Assembly: GCA_030840515.1 (NCBI GenBank)
Contig: JAVEEJ010000195.1
Location: 1-19,563 of the forward strand
Reading direction: 5' to 3'
DNA length: 19,563 nt
From: Frankiaceae bacterium
Lineage (GTDB): Bacteria; Actinomycetota; Actinomycetes; JAVEEJ01
Shown: one piece after another, positions 1 to 7,193 of the stretch
How positions within the stretch are numbered: position 1 is the first letter of the stretch
Layout of the letters: the number at the start of each line of letters is the position of its first letter
Program-made: the position numbers and the translations under genes
The notes under the pieces: model-generated
What the model saw: only the letters and a program-made list of their open reading frames with translations
Database searches by the model: none
Told to the model about the DNA's origin: nothing

Positions 1-881
1 TGGCCGTTGCCGAAGGCGCCGTGCACGGCATCTCCCCCGCCGACGTCCACTTCCATGAAGTGGGTGCTGCCGACTCGATCGTCGACGTCCTGCTGTCCTG
101 CCTCGGCTTGCACACGCTCGGGATCGATGCGCTCGTGGTCTCGCCGATCTCCCTGGGTGGGGGCACCATCCACGTCGAGCACGGCGAGCTGCCGGTGCCA
201 GGACCCGCCGTGCTCGAGCTGCTACACGGATCACAGCTCCTCGCGCGGGGCGGACCGTTCGCCGTCGAGCTCGCAACGCCGACCGGCGTGGCGCTGCTGG
301 CGGAGTGGGCGACGGGAAGCGGGCCGATGCCTGCGATGCAGGTTGAGCGGACCGGTCTTGGCGCCGGCACACGCCGGTTCGACGACCGCGCCAACGTGCT
401 GCGGCTCGTGCTCGGTGAGAGCGCACAGCCATCCGTTGGCGACGCGCTCCTACTGGAGACCAACGTCGACGACCTCGAGCCCCGCCTCTGGCCGGGCGTG
501 ATCGCCGCCCTCCTCGACGCCGGCGCCTCCGACGCCTGGCTCACGCCGATCCTGATGAAGAAGGGTCGGCCCGCGCACACGCTCTCGGTCCTGACCGCGG
601 GCGAGCACGCCGACGCGGTGCGCGCCGTCGTCTTCACCGAGACCAGTGCGATCGGCCTCAGAGAGCGGGAGGTCCGCAAGCACGCGCTCGAGCGGCGAAC
701 CGAGACGGTGACTGTTCGCGGGCACGAGATCCGGGTGAAGCTCGCGCTGCACGAGGGCCGCGTGGTGAACGCGCAACCGGAGTGGGACGACGTGGCGGGC
801 GCCGCCGCTGCCCACCGCGAGGTGTCAGCCAAGCAAGTCCTCGCGGAGGCCATCGCGGCCGCGCAGGCCTTCGCGCGATGA
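1..881 (+). CDS. larC: LarC-type nickel insertion protein, 5' truncated by the window edge
   Basis: This is the C-terminal ~290 residues of LarC, the nickel chelatase that inserts Ni into the pyridinium bisthiocarboxylate mononucleotide to form the nickel-pincer cofactor of lactate racemase-type enzymes. The visible marks are HFHEVGAADSIVD near the left edge, SPISLGGGTI, then ETNVDDLEP and LTPILMKKGRP in the second half. The frame is open to base 3 with no stop, so the true start lies outside the window; the GTG at 21 is internal. Some lactobacilli make LarC by ribosomal frameshifting between LarC1 and LarC2, but here both halves sit in one continuous frame. The stop TGA overlaps the ATG of the next gene (ATGA), suggesting translational coupling. 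No lactate racemase gene is visible in the window. Confidence 0.93.
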   Translation, partial: AVAEGAVHGISPADVHFHEVGAADSIVDVLLSCLGLHTLGIDALVVSPISLGGGTIHVEHGELPVPGPAVLELLHGSQLLARGGPFAVELATPTGVALLAEWATGSGPMPAMQVERTGLGAGTRRFDDRANVLRLVLGESAQPSVGDALLLETNVDDLEPRLWPGVIAALLDAGASDAWLTPILMKKGRPAHTLSVLTAGEHADAVRAVVFTETSAIGLREREVRKHALERRTETVTVRGHEIRVKLALHEGRVVNAQPEWDDVAGAAAAHREVSAKQVLAEAIAAAQAFAR

Positions 882-1999
882 GCGCCGTACGCGTCGTCGC
901 CTTCGTCCTCGGACTTCTCGTCCTGCTCGCGACGACGAGCAGCGTGGTCCGCACGCTGGTGGTGCCCCGTGCGCTGCGGTCGCGCATCGCGCAGACCGTG
1001 CAGACGTTGGTCGCCTGGGGCTTCCACCGGGTGGCCGACCGGGTCGAGGAGCTGGAGCGGCGCGACAACCTGCTGGCCTGGGTCGGCCCCATCACCATCC
1101 TGTTGCTGCTGCTGAGCTGGCTGGTCGGCTACCTCGCCGGCTACTCGCTGCTGGAGTACGCCACCGGCCACCCGACGGCTGAGGTCGCGATCCGCGAGGC
1201 GGGCTCGAGCCTGTTCACTCTGGGGTTCGCCAGCACCGACTCCGGACCGCTGACCGCCGTCGACTTCGCGGCGGCCATCACCGGACCGCTCGTGGTCGGG
1301 CTTCAGGTCGGCTACCTGCCGACGCTGTACGCCGCCTACAACCGGCGCGAGGTCGAGGTCACCTCGCTCGAGGCGCGAGCCGGGAACCCCGCGTGGGGAC
1401 CGGAGATCCTGGCCCGTCACACGAGCGTCGGAACGCTCGACAACCTGGGCACGCTCTATGAGCGCTGGGAGCGCTGGGCGGCCGACGTCTCGGAGAGCCA
1501 CACCAACTACCCGGTGCTCGTGCGCTTCCGGTCGCCCGATCCGCGCCGCGACTGGCTGGTGGCGCTCCTCGCGGTCGCGGACTCCGCGGCGATGCACCTG
1601 GCCCTGTCGCCGTCGAGCCCGCAAGGCGAGGCCAGGATCTGCGTGCGGGCCGCCTTCACCTGCCTGCGCGACCTCGCACGATCCGAGCGCATCGCCTTCG
1701 ACCCCGATCCCAGCCCGGACTCGGAGATCGCCCTGACCTTCGCCGAGTTCGCCGCCGCGGCCGACTTCCTCATCGACCTGGGTTACCCGGCCGAGCGCAG
1801 CATCGAGGACGCCTGGCCGCACTTCCGCGGCTGGCGGGTGAACTACGAGTCGATCGCCTACGAGCTCGCCGAGCGGCTGGACTCCCCGCCGGCGCTCTGG
1901 TCCGGCGACCGCCATGGCAAGCGCAGCCCTGAGGCGCCGTTCCGGCCGGTGAACCGGCAGCCCGGCGGACGCGTCGACCGGCCACGTCCCGGGGAGTAG
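878..1999 (+). CDS. Membrane protein with ion-channel-like (2TM pore) module
   Basis: A 373-residue protein of unproven function. Hydrophobic segments lie at about residues 5-28 and 69-92, and a third at about 128-152. Between the last two is a re-entrant-looking stretch, SLFTLGFASTDSG (about 111-123), placed like the pore loop and selectivity filter of two-TM potassium channels (usual form T-x-G-Y/F-G), but with G-F-A-S instead of G-Y-G-D. The 220-residue C-terminal part is soluble, acidic and probably cytoplasmic. I chose the ATG at 878 because it overlaps the larC stop as ATGA and starts directly with a membrane segment; a longer in-frame GTG at 782 lies inside larC. Such proteins are often annotated as potassium-channel family members. 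Transport activity here is inference. Confidence 0.8.
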   Translation: MSAVRVVAFVLGLLVLLATTSSVVRTLVVPRALRSRIAQTVQTLVAWGFHRVADRVEELERRDNLLAWVGPITILLLLLSWLVGYLAGYSLLEYATGHPTAEVAIREAGSSLFTLGFASTDSGPLTAVDFAAAITGPLVVGLQVGYLPTLYAAYNRREVEVTSLEARAGNPAWGPEILARHTSVGTLDNLGTLYERWERWAADVSESHTNYPVLVRFRSPDPRRDWLVALLAVADSAAMHLALSPSSPQGEARICVRAAFTCLRDLARSERIAFDPDPSPDSEIALTFAEFAAAADFLIDLGYPAERSIEDAWPHFRGWRVNYESIAYELAERLDSPPALWSGDRHGKRSPEAPFRPVNRQPGGRVDRPRPGE

Positions 2000-2036
2000 C
2001 CCGCGGAGCGGCGGGACGCCGCAACGAGGGCGGGCT
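1998..2036. terminator. Candidate bidirectional terminator between convergent genes
   Basis: AGCCCGC (1998-2004) and GCGGGCT (2030-2036) form a perfect 7-bp inverted repeat that runs from the stop codon of the + strand gene to the stop of the - strand PAS gene. A second 5-bp stem, GCGGC/GCCGC (2008-2012, 2018-2022), sits inside it. There is no T tract, as is common in high-GC actinobacteria. Function is inferred from position only. Confidence 0.45.
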
Positions 2037-2512
2037 CAGGGAGTGACGTCGGTGAGCAGCACGAGGACGCCGCTGAGCTGAGCCTGGGAGTCGTGCAGCG
2101 GCGCGGCGACGGTGTCGCACGTGATGAGCCGCCCGTCCTCCAGCCGCACCCGCATCAAGCCGCGAGCGAGGGTGTCGGAGCGCAGCGCCTGGATCGGCAC
2201 CAGCGAGCTGCCGTCCAGAGCCAGGGAGCGGGGCGAGGCGTGGAAGTCGACGAACCCGGCGGCCCGGTGCAGCTCACGGCCCAGCAGGTCCGCGACGGGG
2301 CGGCCCAGCAGTCGGGATGCCTCACCGGAGGCGGCTACCACGGCGCCCAGCGGGTCGAGCACCAGCGCCGCGTCGGCGCTCGTCGAGACGGCCTGGGACC
2401 AGGAGTGCAGCGAAGGGCCGCTCACGCTCAACTCGCGCCCGTCCGGCTGCGCGCGCGTTGGATCAGCCGTTGCCGCAGCCTGCGGCACGAGCGGAATGAG
2501 CAGGCTTGTCAC
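2036..2512 (-). CDS. Stand-alone PAS domain protein
   Basis: A 158-residue protein whose residues from about 36 to the end form a single PAS fold: SADAALVLDPLGAVVAASGEAS, then LLGRPVADLLGREL, ending in the strand VLVLLTDVTP. No kinase, GGDEF, HTH or other output domain follows, and the first 35 residues are low in recognisable features. It could sense a small ligand and act on a partner in trans; the partner is unknown. The GTG start at 2512 is supported by an AGGGGG Shine-Dalgarno sequence a few bases upstream on the same strand. It lies 73 bases downstream of the dehydrogenase gene on the same strand and could be co-transcribed with it. Confidence 0.75.
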   Translation of the reverse strand: MTSLLIPLVPQAAATADPTRAQPDGRELSVSGPSLHSWSQAVSTSADAALVLDPLGAVVAASGEASRLLGRPVADLLGRELHRAAGFVDFHASPRSLALDGSSLVPIQALRSDTLARGLMRVRLEDGRLITCDTVAAPLHDSQAQLSGVLVLLTDVTP

Positions 2513-2585
2513 GATCCCCCTGTGGTGTGTTCGTCACCAGGTTCAACGCGCGGATAGCCAATCCTCTCGCCCGAGCCAGGTCTTC

Positions 2586-3485
2586 TCAACTGCGGTCGGT
2601 CATGGTGAAGCGCAGTCGGGCCATTCCATTGGTCGCCCCAGGCTCGATCGGGAAGCCGGCGAACAGCTCGTCCACCTGCCCTGCGAGCTGCTCCGGGTCC
2701 CAGCGCGATCCGCCGTTCTCGATCACGGAGAAGCTCGTGAACGGCTGGTAGAGCTCCACCGTGTCGCCCTGCACGCCGAACGTCTTCCCGCTGATGTGGC
2801 TGCTGGCGTCGGAGCAGAGGAAGGCGACCATGGGCGCGACGTTGTCGGGGTGCCAGAAGTCGAAGTCCTCCGAGGCCGGGTTGAAGATCTCGCCGTACGC
2901 GCCCTCCGTCATCCGGGTCCTGGCCGCCGGCGCGATGGCGTTGCACGTCACGCCGTAGCGCCACATCTCCTGGGCGACGATCGCCGAGAAGGCCGCGATG
3001 CCTGCCTTCGCGGCGCCGTAGTTGGCCTGCCCGAAGTTGCCGAGCAGGCCGCTCGTCGAAGCCGTGCACACGATGTGCCCGCTCTGGCCGGCCTCCTTCC
3101 AGTGCGCGCAGACCACCTGCGTCGGCAGGAAGTGACCGCGCAGGTGCACCTTGATGACCGCGTCCCACTCCTCCGGGCTCATCTTGACCACCGTGCGGTC
3201 ACGCAGGATCCCGGCGTTGTTCACGAGGGCGTCCACCCGGCCGAACGTCTCCAAGGCCAGGCCGATGAGCGACCTGGCTCCCGACTCCTCCGAGCAGTCG
3301 CCGCTGTGCAGCACGGCCGCGCCGCCGGCGGCCTGGATCTCCTGCACCACAGCCGCGCCCGCCTCCGCGTCGAGCTCGTTCACCACGACGGCTGCGCCCT
3401 GCAGCGCGAGCTCGATGGCCTCGCCGCGGCCGATCCCACGGCCAGCTCCGGTGACGACAGCGACCTTGCCTACGAGTAGTCCCAT
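2586..3485 (-). CDS. Short-chain dehydrogenase/reductase, HSD17B4/MFE-2-like
   Basis: A 299-residue classical SDR that should use NAD(H) or NADP(H) to oxidise or reduce a hydroxy/keto group. The Rossmann motif TGAGRGIG is at residues 12-19, NNAG at 89-92, the probable catalytic Ser143, and Y156-x3-K160 (NYGAAK). The run NNAGILRDR, then VHLRG, then GNFGQANYGAAK, matches my recollection of the dehydrogenase domain of multifunctional enzyme type 2 (17-beta-HSD4), in which the usual Asn of VNLxG is also His (VHLRG). This suggests a (3R)-hydroxyacyl-CoA-type substrate. The C-terminal ~60 residues extend beyond a normal 250-residue SDR. No hydratase domain is fused. ATG 3485 is preferred over the in-frame GTG at 3521 because a -10-like TAGGTT ends 8 bases before it. 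Confidence 0.88.
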   Translation of the reverse strand: MGLLVGKVAVVTGAGRGIGRGEAIELALQGAAVVVNELDAEAGAAVVQEIQAAGGAAVLHSGDCSEESGARSLIGLALETFGRVDALVNNAGILRDRTVVKMSPEEWDAVIKVHLRGHFLPTQVVCAHWKEAGQSGHIVCTASTSGLLGNFGQANYGAAKAGIAAFSAIVAQEMWRYGVTCNAIAPAARTRMTEGAYGEIFNPASEDFDFWHPDNVAPMVAFLCSDASSHISGKTFGVQGDTVELYQPFTSFSVIENGGSRWDPEQLAGQVDELFAGFPIEPGATNGMARLRFTMTDRS

Positions 3486-3493
3486 GGCGGGCG

Positions 3494-3499
3494 AACCTA
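3494..3499 (-). promoter_or_regulatory. -10 element of the SDR gene (leaderless type)
   Basis: TAGGTT on the - strand ends 8 bases before the ATG at 3485, so transcription should begin at or beside the start codon. No convincing -35 hexamer is seen. It shares a 91-bp divergent control region with the arginine deiminase promoter. Confidence 0.5.
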
Positions 3500-3564
3500 C
3501 TGTGCCGATCTCGGTGGGCACGAGTACGACGAGCGCACGGCCAGGCAGGCCGCCGGTCGGGCCC

Positions 3565-3570
3565 TACAGT
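3565..3570 (+). promoter_or_regulatory. -10 element of arcA (leaderless type)
   Basis: TACAGT ends 6 bases before the ATG at 3577, and no Shine-Dalgarno sequence is present. This fits a leaderless mRNA starting at the A of ATG. No clear -35 is visible. Confidence 0.55.
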
Positions 3571-3576
3571 CGGGCC

Positions 3577-4785
3577 ATGCACCGGGTGGACACCGAGGTC
3601 GGAGCACTGCGCACAGTCCTGCTGCACCGACCCGGCAACGAGCTGAAGCGGCTGACCCCGCGCAACTCTGCGGACCTGCTCTTCGACGGCATCCCGTGGG
3701 TGGGGCGCGCGCAGTCCGAGCACGACGCGTTCGCGGAGGCGCTCCGGCTCACCGGGACCGAGGTGCTCTACCTCAGCGACCTGGTGCGGGAGGTTCTCGC
3801 AGTCGAGGTCGCCCGGACCGAGGTGCTGGACACCACCATCCGGCCGCAGCTGCTCGGGCCGACGCTGGCCACCGCGCTGCGGGCTCACCTCGACGGGCTG
3901 CACCCGGACGATCTCGCGGAGGTCGTAATGGCGGGGCTCGCCCACGATGAGCTCCACACGGCGACCGGCTTGCTCGAGCGGCTCGCGGGCGCCCACGACT
4001 TCATCGTCCCGCCCCTGCCCAACCTGCTGTTCACCCGTGACTCCTCGGTGTGGACCGCGGACCACGTCACGATCACCCGCCCGTCGATGCCCGCCCGGCA
4101 GCGGGAGGTCGCGCTCACCGGAGCGGTCTACCTGCATCACCCCCGCTTCGCCGGCACCCCGGTGCTCTACGGCGCAGACCCGTCGGACACGGCCTGGGTG
4201 GAGGGCGGCGACGTGCTGCTCCTCGCGCCCGGCGTGCTGGCGATCGGGGTCGGGCAGCGCACGACGCCGGCCGGGGCGGAGTCGCTGGCGCTGCGCGCTC
4301 TGCAGGCCGGCGTTGCGCACACGGTCCTTGCCGTCCCGATCGCGCAGGAGCGGGCGACCATGCACCTCGACACCGTGTGCACGATGGTCGACGCCGACGC
4401 GGTGGTGATGTATCCCAACGTCGCGGACACGCTCGCGGCGCTGACCCTGACGCTGGTGGACGGCGCGCTCGTGGTCGACCGGCCGCTCCCCTTCCTCGAA
4501 GCGGCTGCTGACGCAATGCGCATCCCGAAGCTCAGAGTGATCGACACCGGCCTCGACCCGGTGACGGCTGAACGCGAGCAGTGGGATGACGGGAACAACA
4601 CCCTCGCGGTCGCTCCCGGCGTCGTGGTCGCCTACGAGCGCAACATCGAGACCAACGCCCGGCTCGAGGACGCGGGCGTCGAGGTGATCCGGATCGCGGG
4701 GAGCGAGCTCGGCAGCGGCCGCGGGGGGCCGAGGTGCATGTCCGCACCCATCCTGCGCGACGCCCTGGCGGCTAAGACGTCCTGA
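3577..4785 (+). CDS. arcA: Arginine deiminase
   Basis: A 402-residue cytoplasmic enzyme that hydrolyses L-arginine to L-citrulline and ammonia. Length and all active-site motifs fit the family (about 400-410 residues): FTRD with Asp155, WVEGGD with Glu209 and Asp212, MHLDT with His263 and Asp265, WDDGNNTLA at 336-344, and the nucleophile Cys387 in GGPRCMS. The frame stays open upstream to 3151 inside the opposing dehydrogenase gene, but family length and the TACAGT box place the start at ATG 3577. No arcB, arcC, arcD or ArgR gene is in the window, so this is not the usual arc operon here. It may serve acid or nitrogen stress; that is inference. Confidence 0.95.
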   Translation: MHRVDTEVGALRTVLLHRPGNELKRLTPRNSADLLFDGIPWVGRAQSEHDAFAEALRLTGTEVLYLSDLVREVLAVEVARTEVLDTTIRPQLLGPTLATALRAHLDGLHPDDLAEVVMAGLAHDELHTATGLLERLAGAHDFIVPPLPNLLFTRDSSVWTADHVTITRPSMPARQREVALTGAVYLHHPRFAGTPVLYGADPSDTAWVEGGDVLLLAPGVLAIGVGQRTTPAGAESLALRALQAGVAHTVLAVPIAQERATMHLDTVCTMVDADAVVMYPNVADTLAALTLTLVDGALVVDRPLPFLEAAADAMRIPKLRVIDTGLDPVTAEREQWDDGNNTLAVAPGVVVAYERNIETNARLEDAGVEVIRIAGSELGSGRGGPRCMSAPILRDALAAKTS

Positions 4786-4795
4786 GGCCGGGTAG

Positions 4796-4837
4796 CGCTC
4801 GGCCGCCGTCGACGGGGGATTCCACAGCGGCCGAGCG
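4796..4837. terminator. Candidate terminator hairpin between arcA and the convergent DUF5926 gene
   Basis: CGCTCGGCCGC (4796-4806) and GCGGCCGAGCG (4827-4837) are a perfect 11-bp inverted repeat with a 20-base loop. It lies 11 bases past the arcA stop and 49 bases past the stop of the facing gene. It has no T tract. A bidirectional terminator is the simplest reading. Confidence 0.6.
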
Positions 4838-4886
4838 GCGGAAGGCTACACCGGTCTAACCCTGCGGACAGGTCGGCCCGCCACGC

Positions 4887-5780
4887 TCAGCGCAGCGTGA
4901 CCTGCCTGCTCACCAGGCCGGCCCTGGCACGGCGCTCGTCACCGGTCAGCGGCGCCTTCTCAGCGACGGCCTCATCCAGCCGTCCAAGCAGCGCGCGGGC
5001 CAGGGGCTCGGTCGCCGCTGCGTCGGTCCCGGCGGCCAGGTCCCACACCGGAACCACCAATCCGGCGGCGCGGAACGTGCCGACGAACCGGGTGCCCTCC
5101 CCCAGGTCCAGCGACTGCCGCGCGTGCAGCCGGGCAGCGGCGTCGAAGAACGCCTCCTCGGGGATCGGCAGCACCCAGCGCAGGTGGTAGGACTCCCGGA
5201 TGCGGCACCAGTAGGCGGCCTCCACGGAGCCCAAGCGCTCGGTGGGCACGACCGCCGCGTTGGCCCGCTCCAGCGACGCGGCGATCTCACCACTGGAGTC
5301 ATCGACGCCGTCGACCCAGAAGTCGAACCCGGGTCGCACCTCGACCTCGAGCGGGACGTCCTCGAGCAGGTCCTGCAGCCGGGGGCCTTCGCCGGGCGTC
5401 CCGGTCCCCACCACGGGGCTGCCTGGCTCGGCGTCCAGCGCGGCAAGCAACGCCCAGGCGATGTCGCGGCTGAGGTCACCCGAGCGCGTGCTCGTCTGCG
5501 CCGCTACCAGCACCGTGCCGTCCGCGCGGTGCAAGCCCGCCCACGCCACGGGCAACACGGTCGCCAAGGTCGCGGTGCGGCCGTCTCTGAGCCGCAGCGG
5601 GGCCACCGCTGCGGGGACGACCTCACGCAGCGCGACCCAGTCGCACTCACTCGCCAGCCCCTCGAACGGCCGGGCGACGTAACTGCCCGCCGACCCACCC
5701 GGGCGGCCGTGGCAGGCCTTGGAGCGCTTGCCGGACCCGCAGGGACAGGGCTCGCGCGGGCCGACCGTCTCGCTGGTGAT
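4887..5780 (-). CDS. SEC-C motif / DUF5926 family protein with a non-standard start
   Basis: The protein begins with a zinc-binding SEC-C motif, REPCPCGSGKRSKACHG (C-x-C...C-H, residues about 9-25), followed by RPFEGLASECDWVALREVVPA and a ~230-residue DUF5926 domain ending TGDERRARAGLVSRQVTL. This arrangement is typical of the actinobacterial DUF5926 family, whose function is unknown to me; SEC-C motifs often bind zinc and contact the ribosome or SecB. The frame is open from the stop of the upstream gene (5865) but has no ATG, GTG or TTG before the SEC-C motif. The first standard start is a GTG at 5606, which would delete the motif and ~58 residues. I place the start at ATC 5780, 5 bases after GGAGG (297 residues); CTG at 5801 is the alternative. 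Confidence 0.8.
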   Translation of the reverse strand: MTSETVGPREPCPCGSGKRSKACHGRPGGSAGSYVARPFEGLASECDWVALREVVPAAVAPLRLRDGRTATLATVLPVAWAGLHRADGTVLVAAQTSTRSGDLSRDIAWALLAALDAEPGSPVVGTGTPGEGPRLQDLLEDVPLEVEVRPGFDFWVDGVDDSSGEIAASLERANAAVVPTERLGSVEAAYWCRIRESYHLRWVLPIPEEAFFDAAARLHARQSLDLGEGTRFVGTFRAAGLVVPVWDLAAGTDAAATEPLARALLGRLDEAVAEKAPLTGDERRARAGLVSRQVTLR

Positions 5781-5785
5781 CTCGT

Positions 5786-5790
5786 CCTCC
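5786..5790 (-). promoter_or_regulatory. Ribosome binding site deciding the DUF5926 start
   Basis: GGAGG on the - strand is followed by ACGAG and then ATC. The spacing is right for initiation at the ATC at 5780, although ATC is a rare start codon. The same bases would encode Glu-Asp-Glu if translation begins at CTG 5801. Confidence 0.4.
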
Positions 5791-5864
5791 GCGTGGCTCA
5801 GACAGGGGCCCGCGTCAGCCGGGCAGGCTCGGACCCTAGCCGGGCGTCGCGCGGACGGGCGTGA

Positions 5865-6350
5865 TCAGCTGACGCTGGTGAGCCGATAGCTCGCAGCGGT
5901 CTTGTTGTCGATGCTGGCCCAGACCGTCGTCACGCTTCCCTGGTGCCTTACCCCCCAGTGGGAGGCGACGACGTCCACGATCGCCAGTCCCCGCCCACCG
6001 GCGGACTCGGGGCCAGCGGCCCGCGCCCGCGGCTCGGAGTCACTGCCTCCATCGGTGACGGCGACCTCGACGACACCTGGGCGGATCTCCCAGTCCACGT
6101 GCAGCCCACCGGACGGCAGCCCGTTCGCGTAGCGCACGGCGTTGCCCACCAGCTCGGAGAGGACGAGCGCCACGTCGTCCACCACGTCAGGTTCGATCTC
6201 CTGGGCGGCGAGCAGCGTGCAGACCCGCTGGCGGGCCAGCCCAGCGCTGACGGGGGAGTGCGGGACGCCGAAGCCGCCGAGCACGCGTCCTCCAGCCCGT
6301 TTTGCGTCACCCGAGCCGCGACCAAGAGAACCGGCCCACGCGCCAGCCAT
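5865..6350 (-). CDS. RsbW/anti-sigma-type ATP-binding regulator (HATPase_c_2)
   Basis: A 161-residue protein of the GHKL ATPase fold found in serine-kinase anti-sigma factors. The N box is LSELVGNAVRYA (Glu66 and Asn70 from ATG 6350), the G1-type box is VTDGGSD, and the G2 box is GGRGLAIVD (about 118-126). There is no histidine kinase dimerisation domain. It could phosphorylate an anti-sigma antagonist or bind a sigma factor, but no partner gene is adjacent. The frame continues to a TTG at 6383; neither start has a good Shine-Dalgarno sequence, so the ATG is a choice of convenience. It follows the phosphodiesterase gene by 56 bases and may share its transcript. Its TGA stop is in frame with the following DUF5926 reading frame. 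Confidence 0.85.
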   Translation of the reverse strand: MAGAWAGSLGRGSGDAKRAGGRVLGGFGVPHSPVSAGLARQRVCTLLAAQEIEPDVVDDVALVLSELVGNAVRYANGLPSGGLHVDWEIRPGVVEVAVTDGGSDSEPRARAAGPESAGGRGLAIVDVVASHWGVRHQGSVTTVWASIDNKTAASYRLTSVS

Positions 6351-6406
6351 GACGATCTGACCAATCCGGGCGAAAGTGCCCAATCGGTGTGGGGGTCAAA
6401 CCCGGG

Positions 6407-7189
6407 TCAGCGCGCGATGCGCGCAAGCACCCGCGCCGGGTGGTTGGTGATGATCGCGTCGACCCCGAGGCTGACCGCCAGCTCGATGTCCTCCGGCTCG
6501 TCGACGGTCCACACGTGCACCTGGTGGCCCGCGGCCTGGGCACGGGCCACGTAGGCCGGGTGCTGCCGAAGCACCTCGATCGACGGGCCGGCGATCCCCA
6601 CCCGGGACGGGAGCGTGCCGTCCCGGTAGCGCCGGGGCACCCGCTCCATCAGCAGCACGGTGGGCGCGGTCGGGGCGAGGAAGTGGATCCGGCGCAAGCT
6701 GGTCGGCGCGAAGGACATCACCCGCGCCCGGTCCAGGGCACCCATGCGCCGCAGCATGCCGACCAGCTCCCGTTCGACCAGCCCCGCGTAGCGCGTCGGG
6801 TGCTTGGTCTCGATGGCCAGCTCCACCCGGCGGTCGGCCGACATCACCGCCTCCAGCAGCACCTCAAGGGTCAGGACCCGGGACCGGTCCTGGTCGGGCT
6901 CCTCCCAGCGCTCGGTGATCAGCCCGTCCGCGTCCTCGATCTCGCCGCTGTCCTTCCAGGACCCGAAGTCGAGGTCTGCCAGGTCGGCCAGCTCGAGGGT
7001 GGAGACCACGCCACGGCCGTTGGAGGTCCGGTCGACGCGGCGGTCGTGCACGCAGATCAGGTGACCGTCGCGAGTCAGCCGGACATCGCACTCCAGCGCG
7101 TCGGCACCGGCGTCGATCGCCTGCGTGTAGGCAGCCAGGGTGTGCTCCGGCTGCTCGCCGCTCGCGCCCCGGTGCGCCACCACCTGCAC
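6407..7189 (-). CDS. Glycerophosphodiester phosphodiesterase
   Basis: A 260-residue cytoplasmic GDPD enzyme, expected to split glycerophosphodiesters into glycerol-3-phosphate and an alcohol using a divalent metal. The TIM-barrel motifs are VVAHRGASG (His6, Arg7), PEHT (Glu15, in place of the usual PENT), ALECDVRLTRDGHLICVHD (Glu33, Asp35, His48, Asp49) and LAIETKHP (Glu127, Lys129). The last strand and helix are VHVWTVDEPEDIELAVSLGVDAIITNHP. No signal peptide is present, so it acts inside the cell, as in the UgpQ group. The GTG start lies 4 bases after the TGA of the upstream membrane-protein gene, so the two genes are almost certainly co-transcribed. Confidence 0.93.
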   Translation of the reverse strand: MQVVAHRGASGEQPEHTLAAYTQAIDAGADALECDVRLTRDGHLICVHDRRVDRTSNGRGVVSTLELADLADLDFGSWKDSGEIEDADGLITERWEEPDQDRSRVLTLEVLLEAVMSADRRVELAIETKHPTRYAGLVERELVGMLRRMGALDRARVMSFAPTSLRRIHFLAPTAPTVLLMERVPRRYRDGTLPSRVGIAGPSIEVLRQHPAYVARAQAAGHQVHVWTVDEPEDIELAVSLGVDAIITNHPARVLARIAR

Positions 7190-7193
7190 GGCG

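Noticed and set aside
231..237. Single TCACAGC inside larC
   Set aside because: No second copy at the 4-base spacing, and it is inside a coding region, so it is not a PhoP-type box.
2112..3479. 455-codon open frame on the + strand
   Set aside because: It is antisense to the PAS and dehydrogenase genes, both of which have clear domains in the other strand.
3151..3576. 142-residue N-terminal extension of arginine deiminase
   Set aside because: Arginine deiminases are about 400 residues, the extension is antisense to the dehydrogenase, and a -10 box lies right before the ATG at 3577.
5862..5870. Readthrough fusion of the RsbW-type and DUF5926 frames across one TGA
   Set aside because: The frames are the same and only one TGA separates them, but both products match separate families, and about 25 non-conserved residues lie between. 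I see no readthrough signal.
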